NCBI GenBank assembly: GCA_002715405.1
Contig: PAZD01000057.1
Location: forward strand, 4,147-19,755
Direction of reading: 5' to 3'
Length of the DNA: 15,609 nucleotides
From: Acidimicrobiaceae bacterium
GTDB lineage: Bacteria; Actinomycetota; Acidimicrobiia; Acidimicrobiales; UBA8592
Shown here: one piece after another, positions 1 through 7,638 of the stretch
How positions within the stretch are numbered: the stretch's first letter is position 1
Layout: the number at the start of each line of letters is the position of its first letter
The notes under the pieces: generated by a model
The model's database searches: none
Told to the model about the DNA's origin: nothing
What the model saw: the letters and a program-made list of their open reading frames with translations, nothing else
Position numbers and translations under genes: made by a program

Positions 1-611
1 GCTTTAACAATAATATTTTCTTTATTATGAATTAAACGAATCGTTTTTTCCTGCCAATCATCAAACTTTCTGAACGATCTTTCCCATTGATTGAGAGGAG
101 GTAACATATGACCAAGTTCCTTCATCATGAATAATTTACAATCATAATTTAAGATAATTTTCTCAACCTTAGGAAGTAACTTACAATCTGTATCTTTAAG
201 TTCAAAGTATAAAAGTATGATAAAGTTTATATACTTCTTTTTATTTTTCCAGAATTCTTCAAGAAGATTGAGTTTCCATTGTAGTTTCCCTTCATTTGTC
301 GATAATTTTTGAAGAGGTTCAAATGGATTTTTATGATCAAATGATTTAGAAAGGAACTCTATTTTCTTTAAATCATTATCAATCCTTGATTTTTCTCTTT
401 TTTTGTTTTGTTCTTGTATGATGATGTCCTTTTTTTTAGGAACAATTTTTTTTTTTTTATTGTAATCTTTATTTTTTTTGATAGTAGTTGTACTATCTTT
501 AATATTATCTTCAATCATATGTTTAAGATTAATATTAAGTGTTGATGCTAAATCTCTTAAAAAGATTGAGAAATCTTGTTTCTCGATTGTTTGTTTATTA
601 AGAACAAACAT
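1..611 (-). CDS. SF2 (Ski2/DDX60-like) helicase, N-terminal part, cut by the left edge
   Basis: The reading frame on the minus strand starts at the ATG at 611-609 and stays open for 203 codons to the left edge; bases 2-1 read GC, so residue 204 is Ala. The N-terminal 90 residues are Lys-rich and low in complexity (about 45-80), followed by a helical region. The visible end, about residues 170-204, reads PPLNQWE...KFDDWQEKTIRLIHNKENIIVKA, which is the arrangement seen just before the Walker A loop (A-P-T-S-x-G-K-T) of Ski2/DDX60-type superfamily 2 helicases: a D-x-W-Q motif, about 16 residues, then a beta strand leading into Ala-Pro-Thr. The catalytic motifs themselves lie outside the window, so the helicase call rests on this pre-motif I region. 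It would act on RNA or DNA during infection. It lies 61 bases downstream of the Cys-rich protein gene on the same strand; the gap contains TCTATATAGG in sense orientation. Confidence 0.62.
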   Translation of the reverse strand, partial: MFVLNKQTIEKQDFSIFLRDLASTLNINLKHMIEDNIKDSTTTIKKNKDYNKKKKIVPKKKDIIIQEQNKKREKSRIDNDLKKIEFLSKSFDHKNPFEPLQKLSTNEGKLQWKLNLLEEFWKNKKKYINFIILLYFELKDTDCKLLPKVEKIILNYDCKLFMMKELGHMLPPLNQWERSFRKFDDWQEKTIRLIHNKENIIVK

Positions 612-672
612 AATGATGAACCTATATAGAATTATAGTTATATGTTTAAATATTATATTTCTATGAATATAT
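612..672 (-). promoter_or_regulatory. Upstream region of the helicase gene
   Basis: The 61 bases between the Cys-rich gene's stop and the helicase start are AT-rich. In the sense direction TCTATATAGG lies about 10 bases before the ATG; a TCTA core in an AT-rich setting is the reported late-promoter type of Cafeteria roenbergensis virus, so a late promoter is possible but weakly supported. Confidence 0.3.
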
Positions 673-3252
673 TTATCGAGAACCCCTTTGTTCTCTAATC
701 CACTCTTGAGAGTAATTTCCTTCTTGCCTTGTCCGTCGAGTGTTTGCTTGACTTTCTTCTCTACTTCTTTGATCTTCAAGTGTGGTTTGTAAATTTTCGG
801 ATCTTTCCCTTGATTCCCTTAATTTTTGGAGAGATTCTTTTTCAATTATTTTTTGAATGATAAGTGATCTTAAATTATCTTCATCATTTATATTACGTAC
901 TTCTTCATTTGGAATACCTTCTTCTTGAGCTCTTTGGATAAGTTGTTGTCGTTCGAGAGTGTATAATTCAAGTTCTAGATCTCTATTAATTTCTCCGATA
1001 ATTTCGATAATATTTTTTGGAAATAGACCAATACTATTTGGAGATGTGGTAACAAATCCTTTATAATTATCACCTTCTTGGGATAGGATAATAACCTTTT
1101 GATTAACATAAAGAGATAACATATTCCTTGATTCTGCGGTAAAATCTTTTGTTACCTTACCCATCACTCGAAATTCACAACCCGATGCGGTGACATAATC
1201 CATATCTTCTTCATAATTGTAATCATGTTTAACATATCTTGGAGTACGACAAAAAATACTTGGTTGAATACCATCAACTTTGTATCCTTGTTTCTTACAC
1301 TTAAGGTTTGGAAGGCCACAATTTGTTTGATTTGACCGACATTCATGATGGGGTGGAATTTCATAGATATCTTTAATCCCTACTGGACCGACAATACATC
1401 CAACATCGATACAACTTCCATTAAATTGTATTGGAGTTGATCCATCTTCTTGTTCCTTACATCCTATAAATCTGAGTTCAGTATCTGTTTTATTTGTTTC
1501 ATTTGGTTTAAATGTCAAACCATCTTTACATTTGAAAGCACTTTGACAATCCCATACACTACCTTCTTGTTTACATTTTGAATTTAGTGTATTTTTAAGT
1601 TCTATATTACCTGGAAGAATGGATAGATTACATGATGAGAAATCTTGAATACAGCATTTTGATTTATTTTCTAACCATAGAAAATTATTTCCTCCTTCTT
1701 CAGTAAGATATAATTCCTTACATTTTTCTTTATCCTCTTCAATCGAATATCCACTCGAACATGTATTACAACCGATATGATTTCCAGATAATGAACTATC
1801 GACATTACTTGGAGTTCCAAAAGGACAATTTGTTTTATCTCCTTTTTTAACACATTCATTTCTTTTTTTCTCATTATTATATTCCATAATAAAGGTATCA
1901 TCACATCGTAACATATTACATTTATAGGCTTCATTGTAAGGACAGATATCACTTTTAACCGGGGTTCCATTTGGACAAGTACAACGTTTTTTGATACATT
2001 TACCTTGTTCTGTAACATATTTTTTATAAAAATCCCTTCTGGATGTTTCATTTAATAGAGGAGGTTTTTCACATTTTTCTCCTTGACCATTTTCATTTGG
2101 TTCTGTATATATACATTTTGGATATTTAATAGAGCAATCAATACCTGGTTCTAGTCTACATATATCTTCAATATCTTTTCTTGAGAATGTATAACCTTCT
2201 GGACAATTACAATCAATATCTTTTGAAAGATTACATTTCTTTTTATTAAAGACATTTGGCATTAAAGTTTTTAGTTTTTGATAATCCGAATCAACTTTAT
2301 CCATACTATCTGATTCTATATTATCGCGAATTCTATTTTTTAGTAGCCTAATCTCATTCAAACATTCTTGGTTACAATCTTCAGAAATCTCAGATGGATT
2401 CTCAGAGGATAGATCATATAATTCTTCTCCATCGACTAAAACCATACTATCTTCATTAAGTCTACAATTACATAAATTTTGTTGATATCCACAACGATCT
2501 ACATTATTAGAACCTTTACAATATGCATATTTAATTGTCCCATCTTTATAGGGACAGGGTCTTCCATCACCTTTTTCATTACTAACTTCTACCTTTGAGA
2601 TTTTGTATACTTTTGATTTAATACCACAGAAGTTATCTTCTTTACCGCAGTTATCTAATTTCCATTCAGACCATACACCTTGACAATCATTTTCAGAGAC
2701 GATCTCTCTACCTAATTTAGATCGTTCTTTTACTTTTTCTAGATCTTTTTGATCTTTAAAATCTTTTTTTTCGGGTTGATTAAGATTACTAACAATTTCT
2801 TCTCTTTGATCAACATATTTAACCTGTTCGGGTTGAAATTTTTTTGGTAATATTACCTCATAAGGAGCAAGATTTGAAGGGGCCTTTTGAAAACGATATT
2901 GTGGATATTTCTTTTTCTCTTTTCTCTCTTTTTTCTCTTTTTTCTCTTTTTTTTCTTTCTTAATATCATTTTGTTCCTCATGTAGATAGATTGAACCTGT
3001 CATATGAGGATTTGCGACAATATCATTATACCTTAGTAATCGAGTTGAAAGTAAATTGGTTAGATCATTTTTATTATTAAACCTTGTATCAATAATTTCA
3101 ATTGATCCTGCCTTTGTAGGATCTGATACCATTTCATATTTATTAATAAAACCTGAATATCCTTCTTTAATATTATATTCTAAACAACATAGTTCTGAAA
3201 TTACATATGATATTAGAAATAATAGGAATATGTATTTAAGCGTTTTATTCAT
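673..3252 (-). CDS. Secreted Cys-rich protein with TSP1-like, VSP/EGF-like, SH3-like and coiled-coil regions
   Basis: This 859-residue protein begins with a clear signal peptide or signal anchor (about residues 5-20, hydrophobic FLLFLISYVI). Residues 98-115 are an almost pure Lys/Glu tract. About 190-247 resembles a thrombospondin type 1 repeat (CQGVWSEW..C...C, then GDGRPCP...YCKG). From 250 to 692 it is rich in Cys, with repeated modules of the form C-x-C-P-x-G-(T/Y): at 348, 424 and 475, the last with C-x-x-C-x-x-GY, as in protist surface proteins. Residues about 698-753 read like an SH3 domain (LSLYVNQKVIIL, later GLFPKNIIEII). Residues 758-800 resemble a SAP-like helical module, and the tail to 859 is charged coiled coil. 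Probable role: disulfide-stabilised surface or virion protein, perhaps in host contact; this is inference. Catalytic residues are not evident. TAA stop; the start is the first Met directly before the hydrophobic stretch. Confidence 0.85.
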   Translation of the reverse strand: MNKTLKYIFLLFLISYVISELCCLEYNIKEGYSGFINKYEMVSDPTKAGSIEIIDTRFNNKNDLTNLLSTRLLRYNDIVANPHMTGSIYLHEEQNDIKKEKKEKKEKKERKEKKKYPQYRFQKAPSNLAPYEVILPKKFQPEQVKYVDQREEIVSNLNQPEKKDFKDQKDLEKVKERSKLGREIVSENDCQGVWSEWKLDNCGKEDNFCGIKSKVYKISKVEVSNEKGDGRPCPYKDGTIKYAYCKGSNNVDRCGYQQNLCNCRLNEDSMVLVDGEELYDLSSENPSEISEDCNQECLNEIRLLKNRIRDNIESDSMDKVDSDYQKLKTLMPNVFNKKKCNLSKDIDCNCPEGYTFSRKDIEDICRLEPGIDCSIKYPKCIYTEPNENGQGEKCEKPPLLNETSRRDFYKKYVTEQGKCIKKRCTCPNGTPVKSDICPYNEAYKCNMLRCDDTFIMEYNNEKKRNECVKKGDKTNCPFGTPSNVDSSLSGNHIGCNTCSSGYSIEEDKEKCKELYLTEEGGNNFLWLENKSKCCIQDFSSCNLSILPGNIELKNTLNSKCKQEGSVWDCQSAFKCKDGLTFKPNETNKTDTELRFIGCKEQEDGSTPIQFNGSCIDVGCIVGPVGIKDIYEIPPHHECRSNQTNCGLPNLKCKKQGYKVDGIQPSIFCRTPRYVKHDYNYEEDMDYVTASGCEFRVMGKVTKDFTAESRNMLSLYVNQKVIILSQEGDNYKGFVTTSPNSIGLFPKNIIEIIGEINRDLELELYTLERQQLIQRAQEEGIPNEEVRNINDEDNLRSLIIQKIIEKESLQKLRESRERSENLQTTLEDQRSREESQANTRRTRQEGNYSQEWIREQRGSR
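2905..2960 (-). repeat. Lys/Glu low-complexity tract in the Cys-rich protein
   Basis: On the minus strand this A/G-only stretch encodes the K-K-E repeated tract at residues 98-115 of the Cys-rich protein. The underlying DNA is a purine-rich imperfect repeat of AAA/GAG/AAG codons, so it is prone to slippage in multiples of three. Confidence 0.75.
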
Positions 3253-3278
3253 AATTATTGTTATATATATATACTAGT
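3253..3278. promoter_or_regulatory. Short divergent spacer with (TA)n core
   Basis: Only 26 bases separate the start of the Cys-rich protein gene (minus) from the possible start at 3279 (plus). It is AT-rich with TATATATATATA followed by CTAGT. It must hold at least part of the promoter of the minus-strand gene. No named viral motif was recognised. Confidence 0.4.
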
Positions 3279-3443
3279 ATGTTAAAAAAAATATATAAAA
3301 AAGATGGGAAAATTATTATTATGAACCATGATTTAAATAATGATATATTATTTTATTACTATCTGATCAATCATATTAATGAAGATAAAAAATTAGATGA
3401 ACATAAAAAAAAATTTTATGAGATGAAAGGATTTATTTATTAA
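3279..3443 (+). CDS. Possible small protein, 54 residues, unknown
   Basis: An open frame of 54 codons fills the whole gap between two minus-strand genes and overlaps the stop region of the tail-anchored protein gene by 11 bases, tail to tail. The product is basic and helical-looking, with a KKIYKKDGK start and a FYYYL stretch, but it has no transmembrane segment or recognised motif. An in-frame ATG at 3258 would lengthen it by 7 residues, but leaves only 5 bases to the divergent start, so 3279 is preferred; a third ATG lies at 3321. Support is the fit to the gap in a genome where gaps are otherwise short. AT-rich intergenic DNA can make such frames by chance, so existence is uncertain. Confidence 0.4.
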   Translation: MLKKIYKKDGKIIIMNHDLNNDILFYYYLINHINEDKKLDEHKKKFYEMKGFIY

Positions 3444-4983
3444 TGTTATATTGTATACTGAATAATCCTATAAATTGAGTTATAATAAATGCGATAAATA
3501 TGAGTAAGACTGATTTTGTGAAAATATTCCTTTGGAAGTCTTGAAAAAATTCAATTATACCTAAGTCAGGATATTCAAAAGATAAACGATTATTTTTTTC
3601 AAACAAATTTGTATAGATTTCTTTAAGCAGGATTGTATTTTTTGTTAAATTATGATTGCATGTTTTATTTTCATAATACTCTGCGATTTCAATAATCTTT
3701 TTAATAATATCTGGTAAATACTTCAATAAACGATTTGATATAATTCTCATATTATCTTTATATTTATCATTCTCGATGTTATTTGTATTCAGTTTTAAGA
3801 AATATCCCAACATTTCAATCGCACTTGATGAGAGACCTTTTTTACATATTTTATCAGTGATATAAACAATATCAAAACATTTTGAAAGGGACTTAGGATT
3901 AATGATAATAAATTTAATAATTTTTGCTTCAACATAAAGTAGATCTTTACGATTCTTCGGATTACCTAATTCAGATAAGTGAGTATATGTATTAATTCTC
4001 TTAAGATAATCATCATCGTCATGTTCTGTAATCATAATTCGGTTAATACATTGTTCGAATTCTATATTTGTTGCCTCATCGGAGGTAATACCAAAAAATT
4101 GGGCCATGGAGAACTTTTTCTTTGAACCTTTGAGTTCTTCACGAATATTATTATCAATACCTATTCTTCTTTTTTTTAGCCAATCATAAACTTCTTCAAC
4201 TACCATGGTATTGACATTATGATCATTCAATACATAATTTAGTATTCCACCTGTAGTTTGATGAATTACATTAAGATCTTGATATTCTCTAATATTTTCA
4301 GGAATTGCGAGTTTAAGTTGATCATTAGTATATGTTTTATCCCACCATTCGAGTTCAATTCCTTCATTGGAAAGAGGAATCGTATAATTATTAATTGTTA
4401 CTGTTTGATTTGTCCCATTTATTTGATCATTATAGAGTTCTCTTAATTTATTCGTTTCTTTAATTGAACCCCAATCGATTCCAATATTTTCTATCTCAAT
4501 ATTCTGATCAATTGCTTCCTTCAATTGAATCTCAGTTGGAAGAGATGGAAAATTAATTGAATCGTCTTGTCCAGGAGTAATAAGATCTCCACACTTTAAA
4601 TTTAAATTTGCTGGTATATTATCTTTATTATAGGTTTTAATCTCTTCTTTAAGATAGGTATCATTTGTTGTATCACTGATAAACTTATTAAATCGATCCG
4701 GATCATCTTTTATCTCTTTAAGAAGTGGATAGGAATTAGTACCATATAAATCCGAATTAGCCGCATCACTATTATAAATTTCTTTTGGATAAGGATATTG
4801 ACAATGACTAGGACATTCAACTTTTGAGCAATTATCAGAACTATCATTTGGACTATCACCGAATTCTTTACCACTTGGTTTACAAGGTATATCTTGATCA
4901 TCATTATTAACCCATTTAGAACAGGTTTGATTTGTATTATCATCTTCTTTTAATCTATATTGACAAAAGCTACAATCAGACAT
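3433..4983 (-). CDS. Tail-anchored Cys-rich N-terminus protein, unknown function
   Basis: The protein has 516 residues. The first 61 hold seven Cys (C4, C7, C21, C34, C52, C57, C61, beginning with C-x-x-C) in a polar, Asn/Asp-rich context; one more Cys is at 131. Residues about 230-460 are predicted by eye to be mostly helical, with no recognised enzyme motif. Residues about 490-510 (SVLLIFIAFIITQFIGLF) form a single transmembrane segment followed by only a few residues, so the protein should be tail-anchored with its bulk in the cytosol or the virion interior. The Cys could bind zinc or be oxidised by a viral thiol oxidase; neither can be told apart here. It lies 21 bases downstream of the GT-B-like gene on the same strand. 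I do not recognise the family. TAA stop. Confidence 0.8.
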   Translation of the reverse strand: MSDCSFCQYRLKEDDNTNQTCSKWVNNDDQDIPCKPSGKEFGDSPNDSSDNCSKVECPSHCQYPYPKEIYNSDAANSDLYGTNSYPLLKEIKDDPDRFNKFISDTTNDTYLKEEIKTYNKDNIPANLNLKCGDLITPGQDDSINFPSLPTEIQLKEAIDQNIEIENIGIDWGSIKETNKLRELYNDQINGTNQTVTINNYTIPLSNEGIELEWWDKTYTNDQLKLAIPENIREYQDLNVIHQTTGGILNYVLNDHNVNTMVVEEVYDWLKKRRIGIDNNIREELKGSKKKFSMAQFFGITSDEATNIEFEQCINRIMITEHDDDDYLKRINTYTHLSELGNPKNRKDLLYVEAKIIKFIIINPKSLSKCFDIVYITDKICKKGLSSSAIEMLGYFLKLNTNNIENDKYKDNMRIISNRLLKYLPDIIKKIIEIAEYYENKTCNHNLTKNTILLKEIYTNLFEKNNRLSFEYPDLGIIEFFQDFQRNIFTKSVLLIFIAFIITQFIGLFSIQYNINK

Positions 4984-5004
4984 ATATATAATATGAATTA
5001 TATT

Positions 5005-6381
5005 TTATTTTTTGCTTTTGCTTTTGCTTTTGCTATTTTTTTTCTTTCTTCGTTTTGTTTTTCTTTTTTTCTTTATAGTTTGTAATGTTCGTAATTTATT
5101 TAAGACCATTGTATTTTTCCTTGATTTTTGTATTATTTCTAATAGCTGATTAAAAAATAATTTATTTTTTTTTTGATGATAATTAGCAATGATAATTGAA
5201 TTAATTCTTTTTTTCCCTTTTTTTCGAAAGTCATATTTTTCCATAAATACTTTCCAATTGATATTTAGGTTAATAGAATCTAATGTTCCACATGAAGTCC
5301 TATATGATTTAAAATATTGATTTGGTAGATGTTCAGATAATTTCTTAGCCAATCCTTGTTTCCACGGAGCAATTTGATACCAAACAATCTTATATTTACA
5401 ACATGAAATAATATCAGTTAAACTTTGATCACCTGTTACTAAGATATCATTTACACTATCTTTCATGAGGGAGATAAATATTTCCCTTTTTTGAGGAAGT
5501 ATATCTCCACGTAGTGTTAGTTTAGATTTATTTGTATTATCTTCAAAAAGAATAACTTCATCATCTGGATAAACGATTGATAAATTTTTATAATATTTTT
5601 CAACAATTTTTTTTATTTTAAGATAGAATTGATTATCATAATTAATATCTTCATGTATCCATTCAGGAATAATTATTTGAAACAATCGATATCGTTTTGA
5701 GTATTTGTTACATATCATCTCAAGATATGAAAGGAAACAATACCTTGCATGAACACCCCATGATGGTGATGGCTGAATATAAACAAGAGCATATGGTTTT
5801 TTGATTAAATCTTGTTGTTTATATTTAAAATTATTAAATAATATTCCTAAATTTTCATCTCCAACACCAATTGGTAATGTATAGGGTGGAAACTCTCCAT
5901 TATATTCACTCATTGTAAATGTATTAAAATATGTTGAATAGGGAATTAATTTCTTAAATTGATTATAATTAAATGGTTTATTAATAATTGGAACGACAAA
6001 CATAATATCAAATCGTGGTATATTTTTTACCTTTAATTTATCAAATGGACTACATTCCCCATCGTCATAATTAACACCATCCTTTCTTTCTAGTTTTATT
6101 AGATTATCGGTAATACCTATTAAATTATACTTTTGAGGACTAGTTGTACATATCCTAACCTTTGCGGTAGGATACCATTCAATTAAATAATCATTAAATG
6201 TTTTTGTAAGGATTATATCTCCAAAACCTCCACATGGAATATTAAAAATACCAATTGATATATTTTTATAATACTTACTTAATAATTTTGATGAATGATA
6301 AAGCTTCCATGGTATATTATATAATTCTTCATATGATTTTGATTCCTTAACTATTTTTTTTATTGAATCGAATTGATCCAT
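5005..6381 (-). CDS. GT-B-like (heptosyltransferase/GT9-like) protein with polybasic tail
   Basis: The protein has 458 residues. Residues 51-73 (GGFGDIILTKTFNDYLIEWY, then PTAKV) match the first helix and strand of glycosyltransferase family 9 / ADP-heptose transferases, which typically read G-D-(I/V)-(L/V)-x-T-x-P...YP-x-A-x-(I/V). Residues 315-325 (VTGDQSLTDII) match the second Rossmann half, where family members have (V/T)-(G)-x-D-(T/S)-x-x-x-H-(L/I)-A. The usual His of that motif is absent, so catalytic activity is doubtful; it may be a divergent transferase or a binding protein. The last 22 residues are strongly basic, with K-R-T-K-R-R and then four Ser-Lys pairs. The gene starts 40 bases from the divergent kinase gene. 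A sugar-transfer role in glycosylating virion proteins is an inference from fold resemblance only. Confidence 0.5.
   Translation of the reverse strand: MDQFDSIKKIVKESKSYEELYNIPWKLYHSSKLLSKYYKNISIGIFNIPCGGFGDIILTKTFNDYLIEWYPTAKVRICTTSPQKYNLIGITDNLIKLERKDGVNYDDGECSPFDKLKVKNIPRFDIMFVVPIINKPFNYNQFKKLIPYSTYFNTFTMSEYNGEFPPYTLPIGVGDENLGILFNNFKYKQQDLIKKPYALVYIQPSPSWGVHARYCFLSYLEMICNKYSKRYRLFQIIIPEWIHEDINYDNQFYLKIKKIVEKYYKNLSIVYPDDEVILFEDNTNKSKLTLRGDILPQKREIFISLMKDSVNDILVTGDQSLTDIISCCKYKIVWYQIAPWKQGLAKKLSEHLPNQYFKSYRTSCGTLDSINLNINWKVFMEKYDFRKKGKKRINSIIIANYHQKKNKLFFNQLLEIIQKSRKNTMVLNKLRTLQTIKKKRKTKRRKKKNSKSKSKSKK
5011..5034 (-). repeat. Four 6-base units encoding Ser-Lys pairs
   Basis: Four perfect tandem copies of TTTGCT on the plus strand (AGCAAA on the coding strand) encode the (SK)4 end of the GT-B-like protein, just before its stop codon. 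Confidence 0.9.
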
Positions 6382-6421
6382 AATATATATTATATATTAT
6401 ATATATATATATATTATAATT
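6382..6421. promoter_or_regulatory. Divergent promoter region, 40 bases of pure A/T
   Basis: The whole space between the start of the GT-B-like gene (minus) and the kinase gene (plus) is A and T, mostly alternating TA with near-perfect dyad symmetry. Both promoters must be here or inside the flanking genes. Its symmetry would let it serve both directions. Confidence 0.6.
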
Positions 6422-7606
6422 ATGAAGGGTGGAGAATTAATAGGTACAGGATCAAGTAGTTGTATATTTTATCCTAATATACCTTGTGATAATGAAGGTA
6501 AAAGAGATATACATGATGATAAAATATCAAAAGTCATTTATCATGAAGAATCGGAAAAACAAAGTAAAAATGAATTCAAAATTAATAAATTAGTAAGAGA
6601 GATTCGAGGTTATAAAAACTGGGCATTAATATATGATAAAGTATGTAATCCCCCCTCAATTAATGAAATGATTCAATATGATAAACAAGGTATTCATGAT
6701 TGTTTAGATGATACAAGTTATGAATATGATAATTTTAATGATCAAAGTTATATGATGGTTGGTAATTATGGTGGAATTACATCTGATCATTATTTTAGAG
6801 ATAAATTCAATCAATCAATGTCAAAGGAAGAACTAGAAAAGGAATTTATTAACATGATGAAAATGTTAAAACCATTATATCTAGGAATTAAAAATCTTAA
6901 TAAAAAAGGAATAATTCACAATGATATAAAATACAATAATATCGTACTCGATGATAATAAATTTAAATTGATTGATTTTGGATTATCAGGTACCCTATCA
7001 AATAATAAACACTTTAAGAATCGATCGATCAGAGAATTTAATACATCACGTATCTATGTCTTCTATCCATTAGAATATATCTTATTCTATGCAAGTATAA
7101 CAGAACTAGAAAATGAATTAGATAAAATAGATGAAAGATATCATAAAGATGAATTAAAAGCAATTTGTTATATCTTTAATTATGATTATTATGAAACCTA
7201 TGAATTACTCGTCAGGAAAATACAATCCAAAGAAATTAATGAAAAAGAAATGATCCAGAAAATCGATGTATATAGTCTTGGTATACTTATCCCATTATTG
7301 TTTTTAGATACAAATATACCTTATCCATATGAAGGTAGTGAAATGATATCTTCATTCTATATGTTATTTCAAAAGATGGTCCATCCTCTCTCAAGTGAGA
7401 GAATATCAATTGAACGTGCTTATAAAGAATTTTATGCTCTGATAAGAAAATTTGATAAGGTAAATAAAAGGGATAAAAATAATATCAGAAAGAAGGGAAC
7501 AGATCAAAGAAGAAAAAATAATATCAGAAAGAAGAGAACAGATAAAAGAAGAAAAAATAATATCAAAAAGAAGAGAACAAATCAAAGACGAAAAAAACGA
7601 GTTTAA
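6422..7606 (+). CDS. Ser/Thr-type protein kinase with basic tandem-repeat tail
   Basis: The 394-residue protein has a complete kinase core. The Gly-rich loop is at 7-12 (IGTGSSS), the likely ATP-binding Lys at 37 (KISKVIY) with E51 a candidate for the helix C Glu, the catalytic loop at 166-173 (HNDIKYNN, with D168 and N173) and the metal-binding DFG at 185-187. The catalytic loop has HND in place of HRD, a non-RD type, so it probably needs no activation-loop phosphorylation. There is a long insert between helix C and the hinge. The kinase fold ends near 345; residues 351-389 are three 13-residue basic repeats, then RKKRV. It would phosphorylate Ser or Thr in viral or host proteins; the substrate is unknown. 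A phosphatase gene follows 32 bases downstream on the same strand. All core motifs are intact, so activity is expected. Confidence 0.93.
   Translation: MKGGELIGTGSSSCIFYPNIPCDNEGKRDIHDDKISKVIYHEESEKQSKNEFKINKLVREIRGYKNWALIYDKVCNPPSINEMIQYDKQGIHDCLDDTSYEYDNFNDQSYMMVGNYGGITSDHYFRDKFNQSMSKEELEKEFINMMKMLKPLYLGIKNLNKKGIIHNDIKYNNIVLDDNKFKLIDFGLSGTLSNNKHFKNRSIREFNTSRIYVFYPLEYILFYASITELENELDKIDERYHKDELKAICYIFNYDYYETYELLVRKIQSKEINEKEMIQKIDVYSLGILIPLLFLDTNIPYPYEGSEMISSFYMLFQKMVHPLSSERISIERAYKEFYALIRKFDKVNKRDKNNIRKKGTDQRRKNNIRKKRTDKRRKNNIKKKRTNQRRKKRV
7472..7588 (+). repeat. Three 39-base tandem repeats in the kinase tail
   Basis: Three units (7472-7510, 7511-7549, 7550-7588), each encoding 13 residues of the form (R/D)KNNI(R/K)KK(R/G)T(D/N)(Q/K)R, differ at a few positions. 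They make the kinase C-terminus strongly positive, suitable for binding nucleic acid or for nuclear targeting. Confidence 0.92.
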
Positions 7607-7638
7607 AACAAAAAATATATTTCATTACTTAATACATT

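Noticed and set aside
478..666. Plus-strand 62-codon frame
   Set aside because: It lies opposite the helicase N-terminus and its upstream region; the minus-strand frame has the recognisable helicase sequence.
6382..6421. Origin of replication in the pure A/T region
   Set aside because: A divergent promoter between two starts explains it, and no flanking repeats or other origin marks were seen.
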